The notes: generated from the sequence alone by a model not told the origin. A stretch of DNA of 64,000 nt from Datisca glomerata (GCA_003255025.1 QANY01009329.1:632866-696865), one strand, 5' to 3'. Positions 45,601 to 56,520 are shown, numbered from the stretch's first letter. Made by a program: numbers and translations.

Positions 45601-45975
45601 TCTTGAATGTAATTTGTGGGATATTGTCAAAATGGTTCTTACGTGTCTAAATCACGAGATTTGACCGAGAATGATAAAGTTAAATTATCTTTAGATGCTC
45701 AAGTCATAAATGTTTTATATTGTGCCTTAAGTATAAATAAATTTAATTATTTTTGCATGTGCAAATCTATAAAATATATTTGACATATATTAGAAGTCAT
45801 ACAAGAACACAATGTGGTTAAAGACCCTAACATTGACATTCTCATGCATGAATATGAAATTTTTAAAATGAGTGACTTTGGAAGCGTTGATAATATGTTT
45901 GCACACTTTAATAGCATTGTTAACTAATTCTCTCAAAATTCTTGGTAAGACCTAAACTAATAGTAAATTGGTGAT
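45601..45975 (+). pseudogene. Ty1/copia gag (UBN2-like) fragment
   Basis: Plus-strand frames carry the copia gag core: AQVINVLYCALSINKFN, then a C-K-S-I-K-Y-I, stop, H-I-L-E-V-I-Q-E-H segment (family pattern K-E-I-W-D-x-L-E-x-x-x-E-G), then HEYEIFKM and VDNMFAHFNSIVN. One frameshift (about 45,705) and several stops. Only the middle of gag is left, and the LINE-3 sequence begins directly after it. The W of the E-I-W-D motif is replaced by a stop. Confidence 0.75.
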
Positions 45976-45987
45976 AAACGTTCTTAA

Positions 45988-46663
45988 TTAGGTCATTATC
46001 AAAGTTGTAAAGAATAATAGTCCTCTTATTGGGTTAACAATTAAACTTGGACCACCATTCAGTTGAACATTGTAAGAAAACCATAAAAAAAGAACATTGT
46101 AAGAAAATGTTGTTACAAATGTCATGATCCATTTTACCACTCTCTGATGGAATCCCAGCTTGCATAACAAAGTCGGAAGAAAGCCCCAATCCACCCTATA
46201 ATAAGCCTAACCATGTCTGATTTTAGAGCCAATATTCCTTTCTTACCTCTCTTCTTCCTCTTAATATAAAAGAATACCTCTTGTTCTATCAAGATGCTGT
46301 CTTGGATATGCATGCCACTTAAAAATGCTCCTTGACAGATAGAGATAGAAGAATCCAAAAGAGGTTTAAGCCTATTGACCAAGACTTTTGACAAGATCTT
46401 ATAGGTGAAGTTCCATAAAGCTATTGGCCTGAATTTTGAAGGAAATCCAGGATGGTTTGCTTAAGGACAAGGACAATGTATGTCTCATTCATAGAATCTG
46501 GGAGATAGTTATCCACAAAAGTTGCTCTCAATATAGAAAATCTCAATGGTGCTTTTGCTGCTCCTAGTGAGAATGTAGCTACTTTAACCTCCTCCAGAGT
46601 AATTGGTTTTAGCAATTCTTCATTCTTATCATCATCAACCCATAAGGTGCATTGATCCAACAC
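45988..46663 (-). pseudogene. LINE-3 reverse transcriptase remnant
   Basis: Minus-strand pieces read ITLEEVKVATFSLGAAKAPL (the plant LINE block before the RT fingers, normally ending K-A-P-G-P-D-G), then VLVNRLKPLLDSSISICQGA and FLSGMHIQDSILIEQE, the RT block with the Q-G-A-F-x-x-G/R-x-I-x-D signature. A downstream piece has W-I-G-A-F-F-R-L-C-Y-A-S-W. Frameshifts separate the pieces, and the F/Y-x-D-D active site is not visible. Confidence 0.82.
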
Positions 46664-47199
46664 TCGTTGTTCTTCTGGACAGGTTTCTGCAGTGAAGATA
46701 TCTTCAAAGTATCTTCAAAATACTTCATGTATGCCAGTTAAATCTTCCACCCATGTCTCATTAGAATCTTTAATCATGCTAATGAGATTCTGAGTCCTTC
46801 TTTTTAGTACTGAGCTATGAAAGAATCTGGAAATCTTCTCACCACACCTTAGCCAAGCCAATTTTGCCATTTGACCCTAGAAGATCTCCTCTATCTTCTA
46901 AAATTCAGCTAGTCTGATTTTTAGTGCCTTTTACTCCTCCCATTACATTGGATTAAGTCATTAAGGACATTCATTCTTTGCTTAATATTCTTAATTTCTT
47001 GCTATGTATTGTTCCTTAGATTTACACTCTATGTTCTCAAGTTGTGCTTACAATTCTTCAGCTTAACTATCAGATCTGCCATCCCCTGCTAGTCAAATTT
47101 ATATCACAACTCTTAGCAATCATTTCTTCATAAGTCTCATCAAGGAAGCATTTATCTTCAAACTTGAAGAATTTGCCTCTCCTTACTTTATTACTGAAA

Positions 47200-47890
47200 A
47201 GGCTTATCACCATCATGTTGTGACTTGAACCTGTGTTAGGCGTGGCACCAAAACCTCCATAGAAGGGAACTTGTGTAAAGCTGTTGAATTCATAACATTA
47301 TGTGAAGCTTTTCCGGAATTAGTTCTTTTCCATGTCTTCCATTCTCCAGGGGAAGAAGCAGCCACAAGAACTTCAAATACCCCACATTCACCAATAAAAG
47401 CTTCTAAACTTTCTAGCTCTTCTGAAATCAAACTTCCTTCCTTCAAGCTTCTCTTCTTTATTAAGAATCTCATTAAAGTCTCTCATTATAGTCCAAGTCC
47501 ATTGAGTTCCTTTATTAAATTGAGATTCTTTTCAAACTCCTCCTATCAAGAATTTTCATTTATGTTCCCATAAACAAAAGTGAATCTACTAAATTTATCA
47601 ATATATACATCAACAGAGTTTGTTGTATTAGAAACTGACAGAACATTGAAGTTACCTTTCCAAAATAAAGCCATGCCACCAGATTGGCCTGTGGGCTCCA
47701 CAACATGATAGATATCAAAATGCAACCTCATACACCACCTTTCAATTTCTTACATTTCATCTTAGTTTCAAGTAAACACACAAGAACGCGTTTGAATTGT
47801 TTCAAGGCATCCTTCGGTGCTTGAATTGTCAAGGGAGGACTCAGCCCTTGACAATTCACATATAAGCTTCATTGGTCATTGGGTGACTTT
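47200..47890 (-). pseudogene. LINE-3 endonuclease remnant
   Basis: The minus strand near 47,870-47,770 reads NCQGLSPPLTIQAPKDALKQ and then VLVCLLETKMK, the N-terminal signature of LINE AP-endonucleases, including the catalytic E of L-x-E-T-K. It continues with VVEPTGQSGGMALFWKGNFN (47,731-47,600). The G-D-F-N motif that should follow is not clear; the remainder (47,473-47,213) is in another frame. This keeps the half of the domain that LINE-1 lost. Confidence 0.82.
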
Positions 47891-48055
47891 CTAGGACAAG
47901 TCACCACAAACTTTTTGCTAGTTTCTGACATATCATTTTACTGTCTTCACATATCTTATGCTTCTTCTCACAAATGTCCTCAATAGAACATATAACAATC
48001 CCTTTAGGCCTTCCTCTTGTGCTATGTTTCGTGTTGTCCTTCTAGATTTCAGAGT

Positions 48056-48295
48056 TTAAGCATCACCCTTTATATTTAAGAAGTAGTTACTTAGATCATC
48101 CTCCTTTCCTTTGCATTCATCATTCAATGCATTATCTTGGCTTTCAGTTTTGCACAAGACTAACTCTTTGCACTGATTTTGATTTCCTTCTCCATTCTCA
48201 TTCTTGCTTGAGTCTCTATAGGGTTCCGTTGTCCCTCTTAGAAACTTCTCCCTTACTCCAGGTGGAGTCTTCAAGTTAGCCAAGAAACTTCTCAT
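48056..48295 (-). pseudogene. LINE-3 upstream ORF fragment
   Basis: 79-residue minus-strand frame, rich in Asn, Glu, Lys and Asp and without motifs, about 165 bp upstream of the endonuclease start. Its position fits the end of a LINE ORF1 or linker region. No CCHC knuckle was seen. Assignment is positional only. Confidence 0.35.
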
Positions 48296-48300
48296 TTTGC

Positions 48301-49560
48301 ATAAACTTCTCAGAATCTATGGTATCGTAAGAGCGTAGTAGGAGAATCTTTAACATAAAGTGATTCCCTAGACTTAAAGAAAAAGCGACATTCACCAGCT
48401 TTCTTGTCAGCTAAAAACTTAAGGTAAGCAACTTCCTGATTTTTGGAAAACGTGGGTCCAGTATTCGTGGATTGTGGTGATAACGTAAGATGAAAACCTA
48501 GAATGAAATGAGTAATAAATTGTGCGATTTAATTGTAGCAGTTCCTATATATGTGACAGATACATTGATAGACCATTAAAGACGTAATATCACAAACACA
48601 TGTGAACCTTCTTAGTACGTAGGGTCCCGGATTCAAGAACACTTAAAGCTCAATCATCAAAAGTAAGAAGATTATATGGCCATGTTCAACATCCTTGGAT
48701 GGATCTCAGTCTATTCCTCTATACCACCAATCTTTTTTAGGATTGAAGAGTTTTAAATCTGTATAATTGATCTATGTTCTTTGCGATTTTGAATGAGCAT
48801 TCTTGTGTTTTCATTCTTGAAAAAAATACCGATAATTCAGTATTTTGAGAGTTGAATCGTAAGAACTTGTATAGAGAAGCTAGAAAATTATTGTGAGCAA
48901 AAAAATTGAGATATCTATTCTCTGAGAGAAAAATCATTTTTTAAGAGATTAAAGACTTGACCGAGCTACATTATCAAAGTTTGATGGTGCCGTAAGATAA
49001 TAGAGTTTGTAAAGGTTTGATCTTCACCTATAAGAAGATAATGGGAAAAAATCATCAAAGAGGACCCTTAAAGCGTGGCTATAAAGATAAATTTTCTCGA
49101 ATTACGTAAAAATATTGCTCGTTGAATCTCTCTCTCTTATATACTCTTTTAATCTACGTGCACTTTACTTTTCACTTTTTATATTCTTACACTATTTAAT
49201 TTAATTGAACATTTAATTACTATTACTTAATTAATTTATTTTTTATTTATTTTATATTTCAATCAATTTTATTCTTCGATTAAAATTTCTTTTTAATATT
49301 ATTTACTTTATAGAATGTGTGCCATATAGGTCCTACAATTGATCAATTAATGTGACATTTATTGAGTAGGTCTCACACTTATAGTAATGTAATTTATATC
49401 CTTAATCATTTATGATATGAGATGATTAAGATGATATAAAATTAATTAGTCAAGATTATGTGTGCAATCCCACATTGCAATCCCTAAATGTTTTCCACAC
49501 GGGGTTGCCAAGAGGTCTGCGAAATGACAGTGGTGAGTAAGCCTCATCCATGGCTTTAAA
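48301..49560. other. Unassigned DNA, possible old LTR
   Basis: No coding domain. The stretch around 48,960-49,200 (ATTACGTAAAAATATTGC, then CTCTCTCTTATATACTC) is reminiscent of a copia U5 region, but no paired LTR or TG/CA ends could be delimited. The 49,200-49,330 stretch is strongly AT-rich. Confidence 0.35.
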
Positions 49561-51116
49561 CGTGCCTTTAAATTATCTTTTGATTACAATGCATCCTTAA
49601 CATGTGTCCTAAGTACGTTATCACATACATTCTTCTATGCATGTATCACATCAAGATTATGACGTATAAGATAAAACTCCCAATAAGAAAATTTGAAAAA
49701 AATACTTTGCTTCTTCCAGTCTCACAAGTTATCTTCACCATACTTCTTTCTACGAGCATTTATTGTCCTCCTAAGGGTAACATCAATATTTTGAACTTGT
49801 TGTAAGATTGTAAATCCAGTGGGTGACAGGGGTGTTACTCTCTCCTCAATTTTATCATTGAAGGAACTTATATTATAGCGATGCTTATGAGTAGGATCCA
49901 AAAATCGTCAATGACCCATGAAACAACATATTTTACTACATTTCAACCAGACAAAGTCATCGTCAATATGACAATGCGGACAAGCAAATTTTGAATGTGC
50001 ATTCCATCCAAACAAATTAGCAAGTCCAAAAAAAATCATCAATAGTCCACAATAATTATGCACGCATCTTAAATATTGATTTTCTTGATGCATCATAAGT
50101 ATCAACACCAATCTATCACAATTCTTTTAACTCCTTAGTTAATGGGTCTAAATATATATATCAATATTGTTGTCAAGAAATTTAGGTCCATAGATGATTA
50201 ATGAAAGTATGAAATTGAGTTGCTTCATGCACATCCACGAATGTAAACTATATTGAATTAAAAGCATAGGCCATGTACTATGACTAGTACTCATATTCCT
50301 ATATAGGTTAAACCCGTCAATAACTAAGCCAAGTGTAACATTAAGTGGCTTTATAGCAAAATTAACATATCTATCTTCAATTATTTCCATGTATCTAAAT
50401 CTACAAGATGTCTTAACACACCATCTTTAGTGCGTTCATCATGATGTCATCTCATACTTTATGCAGCATCACATGACATATATAACTTTTCCAATCTTGT
50501 TTTAGAGAAAAATGACGCAACACCTTAGCGGGCATGTTTTTTACTTTCTTTATTCTATGAGTTCTTGATGAGGATCCAGTATCATTCTCATTGTTGAGCC
50601 ACCTTGAAGTACTACAAGTTCTACACGATTGATCTTCACATTGTTACCCCAATACAACATGCAGTCATTCAGGCATGCATGTATTTTCTCATACCCAAGA
50701 TCTATCATTTTAATGAAGTTTTTTGCTTCATAAAATGTATCTGGAAGCTGAACATCTTCTGGAAAAAAATCATGCAATAAATCTAGAAGCATGGTCAAAG
50801 ATTTGTCACACCATTCATAAAGACATTTAATATAATATAAATTTACTATAAATGATAGCTTTGAATGTTTTTTACATCCTAGATATAATTATTGGTTACT
50901 ATCTTTAACCAAATCATAAAACTCTCGAGCTTTTAAGTAAGATCCAACATCATTGGCTTGTTCATAATTATTCTCATTATCTGATTCTCTAGACTCATCC
51001 TCAACTAAATTTGTTTCTTGTGATAAAATAGAGTTCATATCTCCTACATTATCAGTTCCAAAAGCACAATTTGAAAATTCATGCATATAATTGGAACATT
51101 CTGATGAATGTGACAT
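49560..51116 (-). pseudogene. CACTA (En/Spm) TNP2-type transposase remnant
   Basis: On the minus strand, from right to left: an acidic N-terminal part (51,116-50,889); DLGYEKIHACLNDCMLYWGN (about 50,700-50,640); LGLVIDGFNLYRNMSTSHS and WMCMKQ (50,390-50,200); FACPHC and FMGH (about 49,985-49,910); SIFFKFSYWEF, LIRHNLDVIHA and KNVCDNVL (about 49,720-49,640). These are the successive conserved blocks of the plant TNP2 domain. The C-terminal third is missing past about 49,560. Stops (for example in LDVIHA-stop-KNVC) and frameshifts show it is inactive. Neighbouring CACTA terminal sequence supports it. Confidence 0.9.
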
Positions 51117-51199
51117 TATTGGGTTTGCATGTCATTTTTCATTTACTTGGAGTTGAGTGATATTTACTATTATAAGTGATATTAATTACTATTAAATCA

Positions 51200-51480
51200 T
51201 TTTACAATGTAAAATTTGGTCGCCAAAAATATTTCACGACAAAAACAAATTGGTGGCAAATAGTTTTCGCGACGAAATTTTTTCTTCGTCGTGAAAGCCT
51301 TTTGCGACCAGTTTTATTTTGGTCGCGAAAGGGTATTCGCAACCAATATTTATTTTCGTCACAAAACCTTTCAAGACCAGTTTTTTTCGTTGCTAAAGGC
51401 TAATGCGACGAGATCCAAAAATTCATCGCGAAAGACTTTCGCTGATGAAGCAAAAGCGACGTAGCTAAAGCCCTTATTTC
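51200..51480. repeat. CACTA subterminal repeat region
   Basis: Clustered short motifs in both orientations: TTCGCGACGAAA, TTTTGCGACCAG, TTGGTCGCGAAAG, TTCGCAACCAAT and CATCGCGAAAG. Such short repeats next to a CACTA end are the usual transposase-binding zone. Confidence 0.8.
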
Positions 51481-51488
51481 TTATAGTG
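51471..51488 (-). mobile_element. CACTA element terminus
   Basis: The minus strand starts CACTATAAGAAATAAGGG at 51,488 and leads into the subterminal repeats and TNP2 gene. The opposite end, expected as CACTAT on the plus strand left of 49,560, was not found. Confidence 0.82.
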
Positions 51489-52320
51489 TGCTTTCGGGTA
51501 GTACATTTTTTTACAATGAGAGCAATAAAGTTTATTTGTGCCTCCTCTCCAGCCCAAAGAAAAAAGATGAGATACGGGAGTATAATTGAGGTGGTTCGAC
51601 GTTGTCCATATTGTATTGCGATATGGACTTTTTATGATGCGGCAAAAGTGTAGGGGCATAGGGTTTTGGAGACCATGAAAGGTATGGGCTTGTGAGTATT
51701 TTCCGTGTTTGGCACTGAGACGACCATTGGTTGGTCCAGACACGTTCCCAAGGGCAACATGTTGGATAGACATTGAGTCAGGAATAAGGGATGTTGGTCA
51801 TTGCCTAAAAGAATTATGTGTTATGCTTCGATACGTGAGGTCCAATGAGGTATCTGTTTTATTATATCAATTCTTATATCCCCCCTGAGTATGAATAACT
51901 TTTCGCCTAATAAACTATTTGTTTTTGAACTTGCATATCAATTGGTATTCTTGGGGACAACGTACAAACTTGCATGACTATTGCATCGACAATATACCTC
52001 CTACCACCATGAGAATCTTATTGCAACGACTTCCTGGAAGAGCATGGTACTTGGATGAGCGCATCTCACAACAGAGTATGGGGACCGAGGCGCCGTACAT
52101 CTTATACAAACCCCCAAATTCAATGTTATATGATTAACCATTCACCAGAAATGATATGTCTGGTGGTCTTCGAGGTTTCAGAGTGACACACTTTATCTAG
52201 GATGTAGATAGCAATAGCGAAAATACTTATGATGAATTCCAGAAAAAGTGGTTGTCTTACAACTATGATGGGGCATCTTCATCTTCGCAGGTGCTAAATG
52301 TCTCTAAGTGATTTTAAATA
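51489..52320 (+). pseudogene. Unidentified coding-like region
   Basis: Between the CACTA end and the Gln-rich segment there is coding-like sequence of higher GC. A 72-residue frame at 51,919-52,137 (with TTMRILLQRLPGRAWYLDER) is followed after a stop by FRGFRVTHF-like codons and a WLSYNYDGASSSSQ stretch before a possible splice donor at about 52,290. I do not recognise the family. It may be the first part of the transposon ORF that ends at 53,072, but that is inference from position and exon-like spacing. Confidence 0.35.
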
Positions 52321-53072
52321 TAGGAGATTACTCATTTTGTTATAAAAAGTAATTTTGTATTCTACTATGTATAGGCAGCAGCACCAGCAATCACAACAGC
52401 CACAACAGTACCAGGAGCATCAGGGTCGGCTAGAGCGACCATTGATGATATAAGAGTGGTTAACATCCCATTACCACATTGTAGATTTAGTTACCATTCC
52501 CAGATGGTGGTAGTGAGTTGGTTGACATTCCAAATTATGTTCCAGTCCAGGGTCCTCCATCTATTGAAGTTGATTATGTGAGTTATGATGTTAATATTTA
52601 TTATTTAGTCATTCAATATCATATTAACGCATAATTCAGATAATGCAGGTGTCGGCGACATGCGCGGCAGGCATGATGCGCATGATTGACGGTCTCAACA
52701 AGCTGTTATTCGAGAAAATGTTAAGCGCATGTGAGGTGATGATAAAGTCCAAAGCATCAATGAAAAGAAGGATAAGAAAATTCTAAACTTACGATATTTC
52801 CCTATTTATTTTTTAGTTTGAAATCAAAATATACTGAATATGTACACTTGTAGGCGAAGTTGCAAAGACACTTGCATATGTATGAAACTCAAGCAAGCAG
52901 GCATGAGAGTGATGATGATGAAGATGATGAGAATGGTGAAGATTCAATTAATGATGATGAGGATGACCATGATGATGACACCAATGAGGATACTGAATCA
53001 AAACGATAACATGAAGGGCGTAGAAAGCATTCACATGATGCTTTGTCGAAAAAGAGAAAAGTTGTACCATGA
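52321..53072 (+). pseudogene. Acidic, Gln-rich ORF fragments with basic NLS-like tail
   Basis: After a possible acceptor (TATAG, 52,374) comes a Gln-rich run (QQHQQSQQPQQYQEHQ). A short exon-like stretch at 52,650-52,735 reads CAAGMMRMIDGLNKLLFEKM. After another TAG (about 52,854) comes LQRHLHMYETQASRHE, then an Asp/Glu tract (52,907-53,000), one stop, and a basic SKKRKV ending at 53,072. The mix of acidic tract and monopartite NLS suggests a nuclear protein. No known domain identified; probably a transposon accessory gene because it lies just upstream of a MULE transposase. Confidence 0.4.
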
Positions 53073-53469
53073 TGTTTTGTCAAAGTTGATACAACTTTTG
53101 TGGATATAAATACGGTGGATTCTATGTTTTTTTGGATTGGATTCTAAGTTTTTTTAGAATATAAATTTGTCAAAGTTGCATGACAGGTATTTGACATATT
53201 GTGGATATAAATATGCAATTAAAATTGTGGGTTTTCTAATATTTATGGGGAGGTTCTGTCGATTGTTGGTTGAAGTTTGAAAGTGGATTCTAAGCATAAC
53301 ATTTACAAACCGTCAGTCTATCCAATTGGATTCTATGAAAGTAGATTTGCCCCTTACGTTATGGTTCGTCTCGAACTTATAAATTGTCAATCTATTCAAA
53401 CATTTTATTGGTGACAAATAAAATATAATTTTTTCATCCAGGTTGTTTTATGCATATTATGGAGTATTG

Positions 53470-53735
53470 GAACCGAACGCCCGTGTCGATAGGACAAGGA
53501 CCAAACACCTATTACAATGGCATTTGAGGACCAAACACCTTCAGCAGTCCCAAAACACCATTCATGACTGGCAATTTGCCATTTATGAATGACGGTTGGG
53601 GCCCACTGATGTCGTTTGGGCTCCAAACACCATTTATTACTGGTGATTCGTCAGTCTTGAATGGCATTTGAGAACTGCTGATAGAGTTTGGGCCTCAAAC
53701 GCCTACTGTGGGTCCCAAACATCTGTTATTGGGTG
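53470..53735 (+). repeat. Degenerate repeats with CCAAACACC/TGGCATTTG motifs
   Basis: CCAAACACC-type words recur near 53,490, 53,512, 53,532, 53,553, 53,621, 53,695 and 53,713, alternating with GGCATTTG and GTTTGGG words in the opposite sense. They lie just upstream of the FAR1-type transposase. They could be decayed inverted subrepeats of a transposon. Confidence 0.55.
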
Positions 53736-53765
53736 AAAATTATTTAAGATTAACCATTTTCAAAG

Positions 53766-55650
53766 ATGAGTCATCATGAAGTATCCATGAATCCGGGTGA
53801 GATGAGTACGCGACTGGGTTTATCCACATTAGCAAACTTACGAAATGAGGATGTTATTTGTGAAAATTTTGATACGATACAAGAGGCTGAACAGTTCTAC
53901 TATACATATACAGCCGATGTTGGGTTCAGTGTACGTAAAGATGATAAACGCAAGAATAGAGAGGGAGGAACTATGCTACAGAGATGGGTTTGCTGAAAAG
54001 AAGGAATTTGGGAGAAAAAATATGTGGGTAGAGAGGACACCAAGCGGAAAAAATATGTGGGTAGAGAGGACACCAAGCGAGAACCAAGAGGCTTGACAAA
54101 GGTGGATTGTCGTGTTTATTTTAAGATGAACTTAGATAAGAAGACAAAAACGTGGGTCTTTGTAAACCTATCAATGCGTGTTGAGGACTTTCTTGGATAC
54201 CATGAAAAGTAAAATGCCTCAATCGGTCATTACATATGGCGATAAGGCAATGCGTAAGCAATCAAGATGGTCATCCTCAATTGCAATCATCGATTTTGTG
54301 CATGGCATCTCGAACGAAATGCCCAATCAAACGAGAATAACCCAGAATTTCTATAGCCATTCAAGAGAGTCATGTTTGATGTACTTAGTGAAGGGGAGTT
54401 CAAAGAGGAATGGGATCGTTTGATAGAGTCATTTAACCTCAGGCAAAACAAATGGGGACGATGGATGTATGCGAAGCATGAACGTTGGGCAGAGGCCTTC
54501 CAACACAGAAAATTCTTTGCTTTCATGAGAAGGACGCAACGATCTGAAGGTATAAACCCATATATCTACTAATTCATTAAACGTCAATCTAAACTATTGG
54601 ATTTGTGCTACAATTCGATCGGGCGTTGGCACATATTCGACATGAGGAGAGGTTGGACGATTTCAAGATGACAAATGAAATGTCTATGCTTCAGACTCAC
54701 TTGCGTGCGTTGAGAGAAACACGCGGAAAATGTGTTCACACAAAAACTATTTAAATGTGTGCGCAAGGAGATGACAGGTTAAGCACTGTTTACAGTTTAT
54801 GCTCTGACACATGATGAGGAGGCTCAAAATTATTCATTGATCGAGTTTGGTGTGCCGAATGACTTATACTTAGTGACACGAGACCAAAAACTTGATACGC
54901 TCAAGTACAGTTGTGGTAAGTTTGAATTACTGAGGATATAGTGTCGGCATATGCTTACTATTATGAAAGCACAACATATGCAACAGATCCTAAGCACGTG
55001 CATACTAGACCGGTGGCGGATCACTATGAATAGTAATATGCTACCAATCGGGTTAAGCCATTCTCATTTGGATAGAGATGAAACAGTATTGCTTCAGTAC
55101 AATTCGATCCAACTAGTTGCTAAAAGACTTACTCACTTTATGTTAAAGTCAAATGAATGGTTGACTCAAGCCAAAGTGGAGGTTGGGATGCTTTGTGTAA
55201 AATATGAGACATTGTGGAATGAGAAGGTCCCAACGAACATGATGAGAAGCACGAGGATGGGGTATATATTAAAAGAGGCCCTGTTGAAGACCCGATAATC
55301 ATGAAGATGAAGGGCAGCCAAAGTGCTAGCTTGATTAAAGCACGACCAACCACCCGTCGATGTGGCTATTGTAATAACAATGGACATACCAAATGAACAT
55401 GTCCACAATTACCAAGCGATGTACATGCCACGATGTCAGACGATAATAAAGATGATCCACTACCATCTAACGTGTAAGGTGCACACGCGACAGGGGTCTC
55501 CGAACAAGGTGCGTCCCCATTCAATGTACAAGGTGTGTACACATTCAATGTGCAAGGTGTGCACCCATTTGACCCATATACATACCCACCACCATTCAAT
55601 GCACAAGGTGGATACCCTATGTACAACACAAACATCACATACTGATATAA
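53766..55650 (+). pseudogene. FAR1-type MULE transposase remnant
   Basis: Mutator-like transposase of the FAR1/Jittery group. It starts at ATG 53,766. N-terminal FAR1 DNA-binding domain: ENFDTIQEAEQFYYTYTADV, then GFSVRKDDKRKN and RWVC (53,850-54,000), followed by KEF, VDCRVYFKMN (to 54,180). DDE region: MPQSVITYGDKAMRK (54,212-54,260), FDVLSEGEFKEEWDRLI (54,373-54,425), AEAFQHRKFFAFMRRTQRSE (54,490-54,550). SWIM-like zinc finger at 54,903-54,960. C-terminal knuckle CGYCNNNGHTK-stop-TC (about 55,360-55,403) and a Pro/Tyr tail. A 36-bp internal duplication sits near 54,010-54,080. Stops, frameshifts and changed key residues make it a pseudogene. Domesticated FAR1/FHY3 genes share this layout, but the decay and transposon context favour a MULE. 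Confidence 0.88.
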
Positions 55651-56024
55651 TTTTTCGTATCCCCCGTCGCAGTAAATGTACATTTTGGTATTAACTTGCT
55701 TTCATAGTTTTTTTTAGAATGTTAATATACAAAAATTTATAAACATGCTTATTTATAACAATATACAATAATTCTGTAAAATCTATTATTTTATAATTGT
55801 ACAAAATAATTCTGCGACATCTATTTATCATCACAATACACGATAACTTACAAAAAAAAACCCTTTTATTTATAGTTGTACACAATAATATACAAAATTT
55901 GTTTATCATCCATGTACACAATAACTTAAAAAAATTATTTATCTTCACTATATACAATAATCATATACAAAAGATGACACAATAATGTCTACTTGGAGGG
56001 ATGCTCGGCCAAGATAGGCCTATT
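55651..56024. other. AT-rich convergent intergenic segment
   Basis: Very AT-rich with repeated TACACAATAA-like words and short TTTATCATC units (55,740-55,970). It lies between the 3' ends of the FAR1-type and Ulp1-like genes. Nothing else seen. Confidence 0.5.
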
Positions 56025-56275
56025 TATTGTGTCCTATCTTTTGATGTTCTTGTTCAAACACTCGCCCATTTGTCATTTTTGAGAAATTCGATGAGCTAGA
56101 AGTTATTGAATAAGACAATAACGACATAAATTTTGAAGTGTACGAAGATATCCCTTTTCAAAATTTATTGCACCGTCGTTAATGTCTTCTTCAATAACCT
56201 CTAGCTCACTGAATTTCTCAAAAATGGCAAATGAGCTAGTGTTTGAACAAGAACATCAAAAAATAGGACACAATA
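56025..56275. repeat. ~250-bp imperfect palindrome (foldback)
   Basis: Arms 56,025-56,125 and 56,175-56,275, each 101 bp, are reverse complements at 92 of 101 positions by my count, without indels. An inner stem of 12 bp (56,126-56,137 with 56,157-56,168) is offset by a 6-base bulge, leaving a loop of about 19 bases. The arms read TATTGTGTCCTATCTTTTGA, GTTCTTGTTCAAACACTC and so on to ACGAC. RNA from either strand would form a long hairpin. Confidence 0.95.
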
Positions 56276-56292
56276 ATGTAATACAATATTAT

Positions 56293-56520
56293 CTATCTCT
56301 TCATTTTTTTCAACTTCTCAAGCATTTGCTTTAAAGTAGGACTCGTCTTTAATGGTAGCCGGGTCTCTGAGACAGATGAGTTTGTATTATAAAATCGACC
56401 AACGCTATCATGTAACATATCAATAGAGATGTTCCAAGGATAGTTGACGATCTTTAAAAAATTGTTACATCGAAGATCGTGAGATTTATACACCTCAACA
56501 TATTCAACATCGATAGCCAT
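56293..56520 (-). pseudogene. Unidentified 75-residue ORF
   Basis: Minus-strand frame with a Met start and a Lys-rich end. It shows no motif I recognise. It lies downstream of the Ulp1-like gene on the same strand and just beyond the palindrome, so it could be that gene's last exon or an unrelated open frame. Confidence 0.25.

Larger units (their letters stand above)
45985..48300 (-). mobile_element. LINE-3: minus-strand L1-type remnant
   Basis: Order on the minus strand from right to left: a hydrophilic ORF (48,056-48,295), an endonuclease domain (about 47,890-47,200), a linker, and RT (about 46,900-45,990). No zinc-binding region or poly(A) tail is present, so the 3' end is missing; the left edge abuts a copia scrap. 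No target duplication found. It differs in sequence from LINE-1. Confidence 0.8.

Noticed and set aside
51474..51773. 99-residue minus-strand ORF across the CACTA end
   Set aside because: It spans the element terminus and flanking DNA and contains no TNP2 or other known block; probably chance.
52889..53083. Ser-rich minus-strand ORF
   Set aside because: Antisense of the acidic GAT/GAG tract on the plus strand; no independent support.
53766..55650. Functional host FAR1/FHY3 transcription factor
   Set aside because: Multiple stops and frameshifts, lost zinc ligands and MULE-like surroundings.
55362..55694. His/Thr-rich plus ORF and Cys/Tyr-rich minus ORF
   Set aside because: Frame and strand shadows of the C-terminal tail of the FAR1-type transposase.
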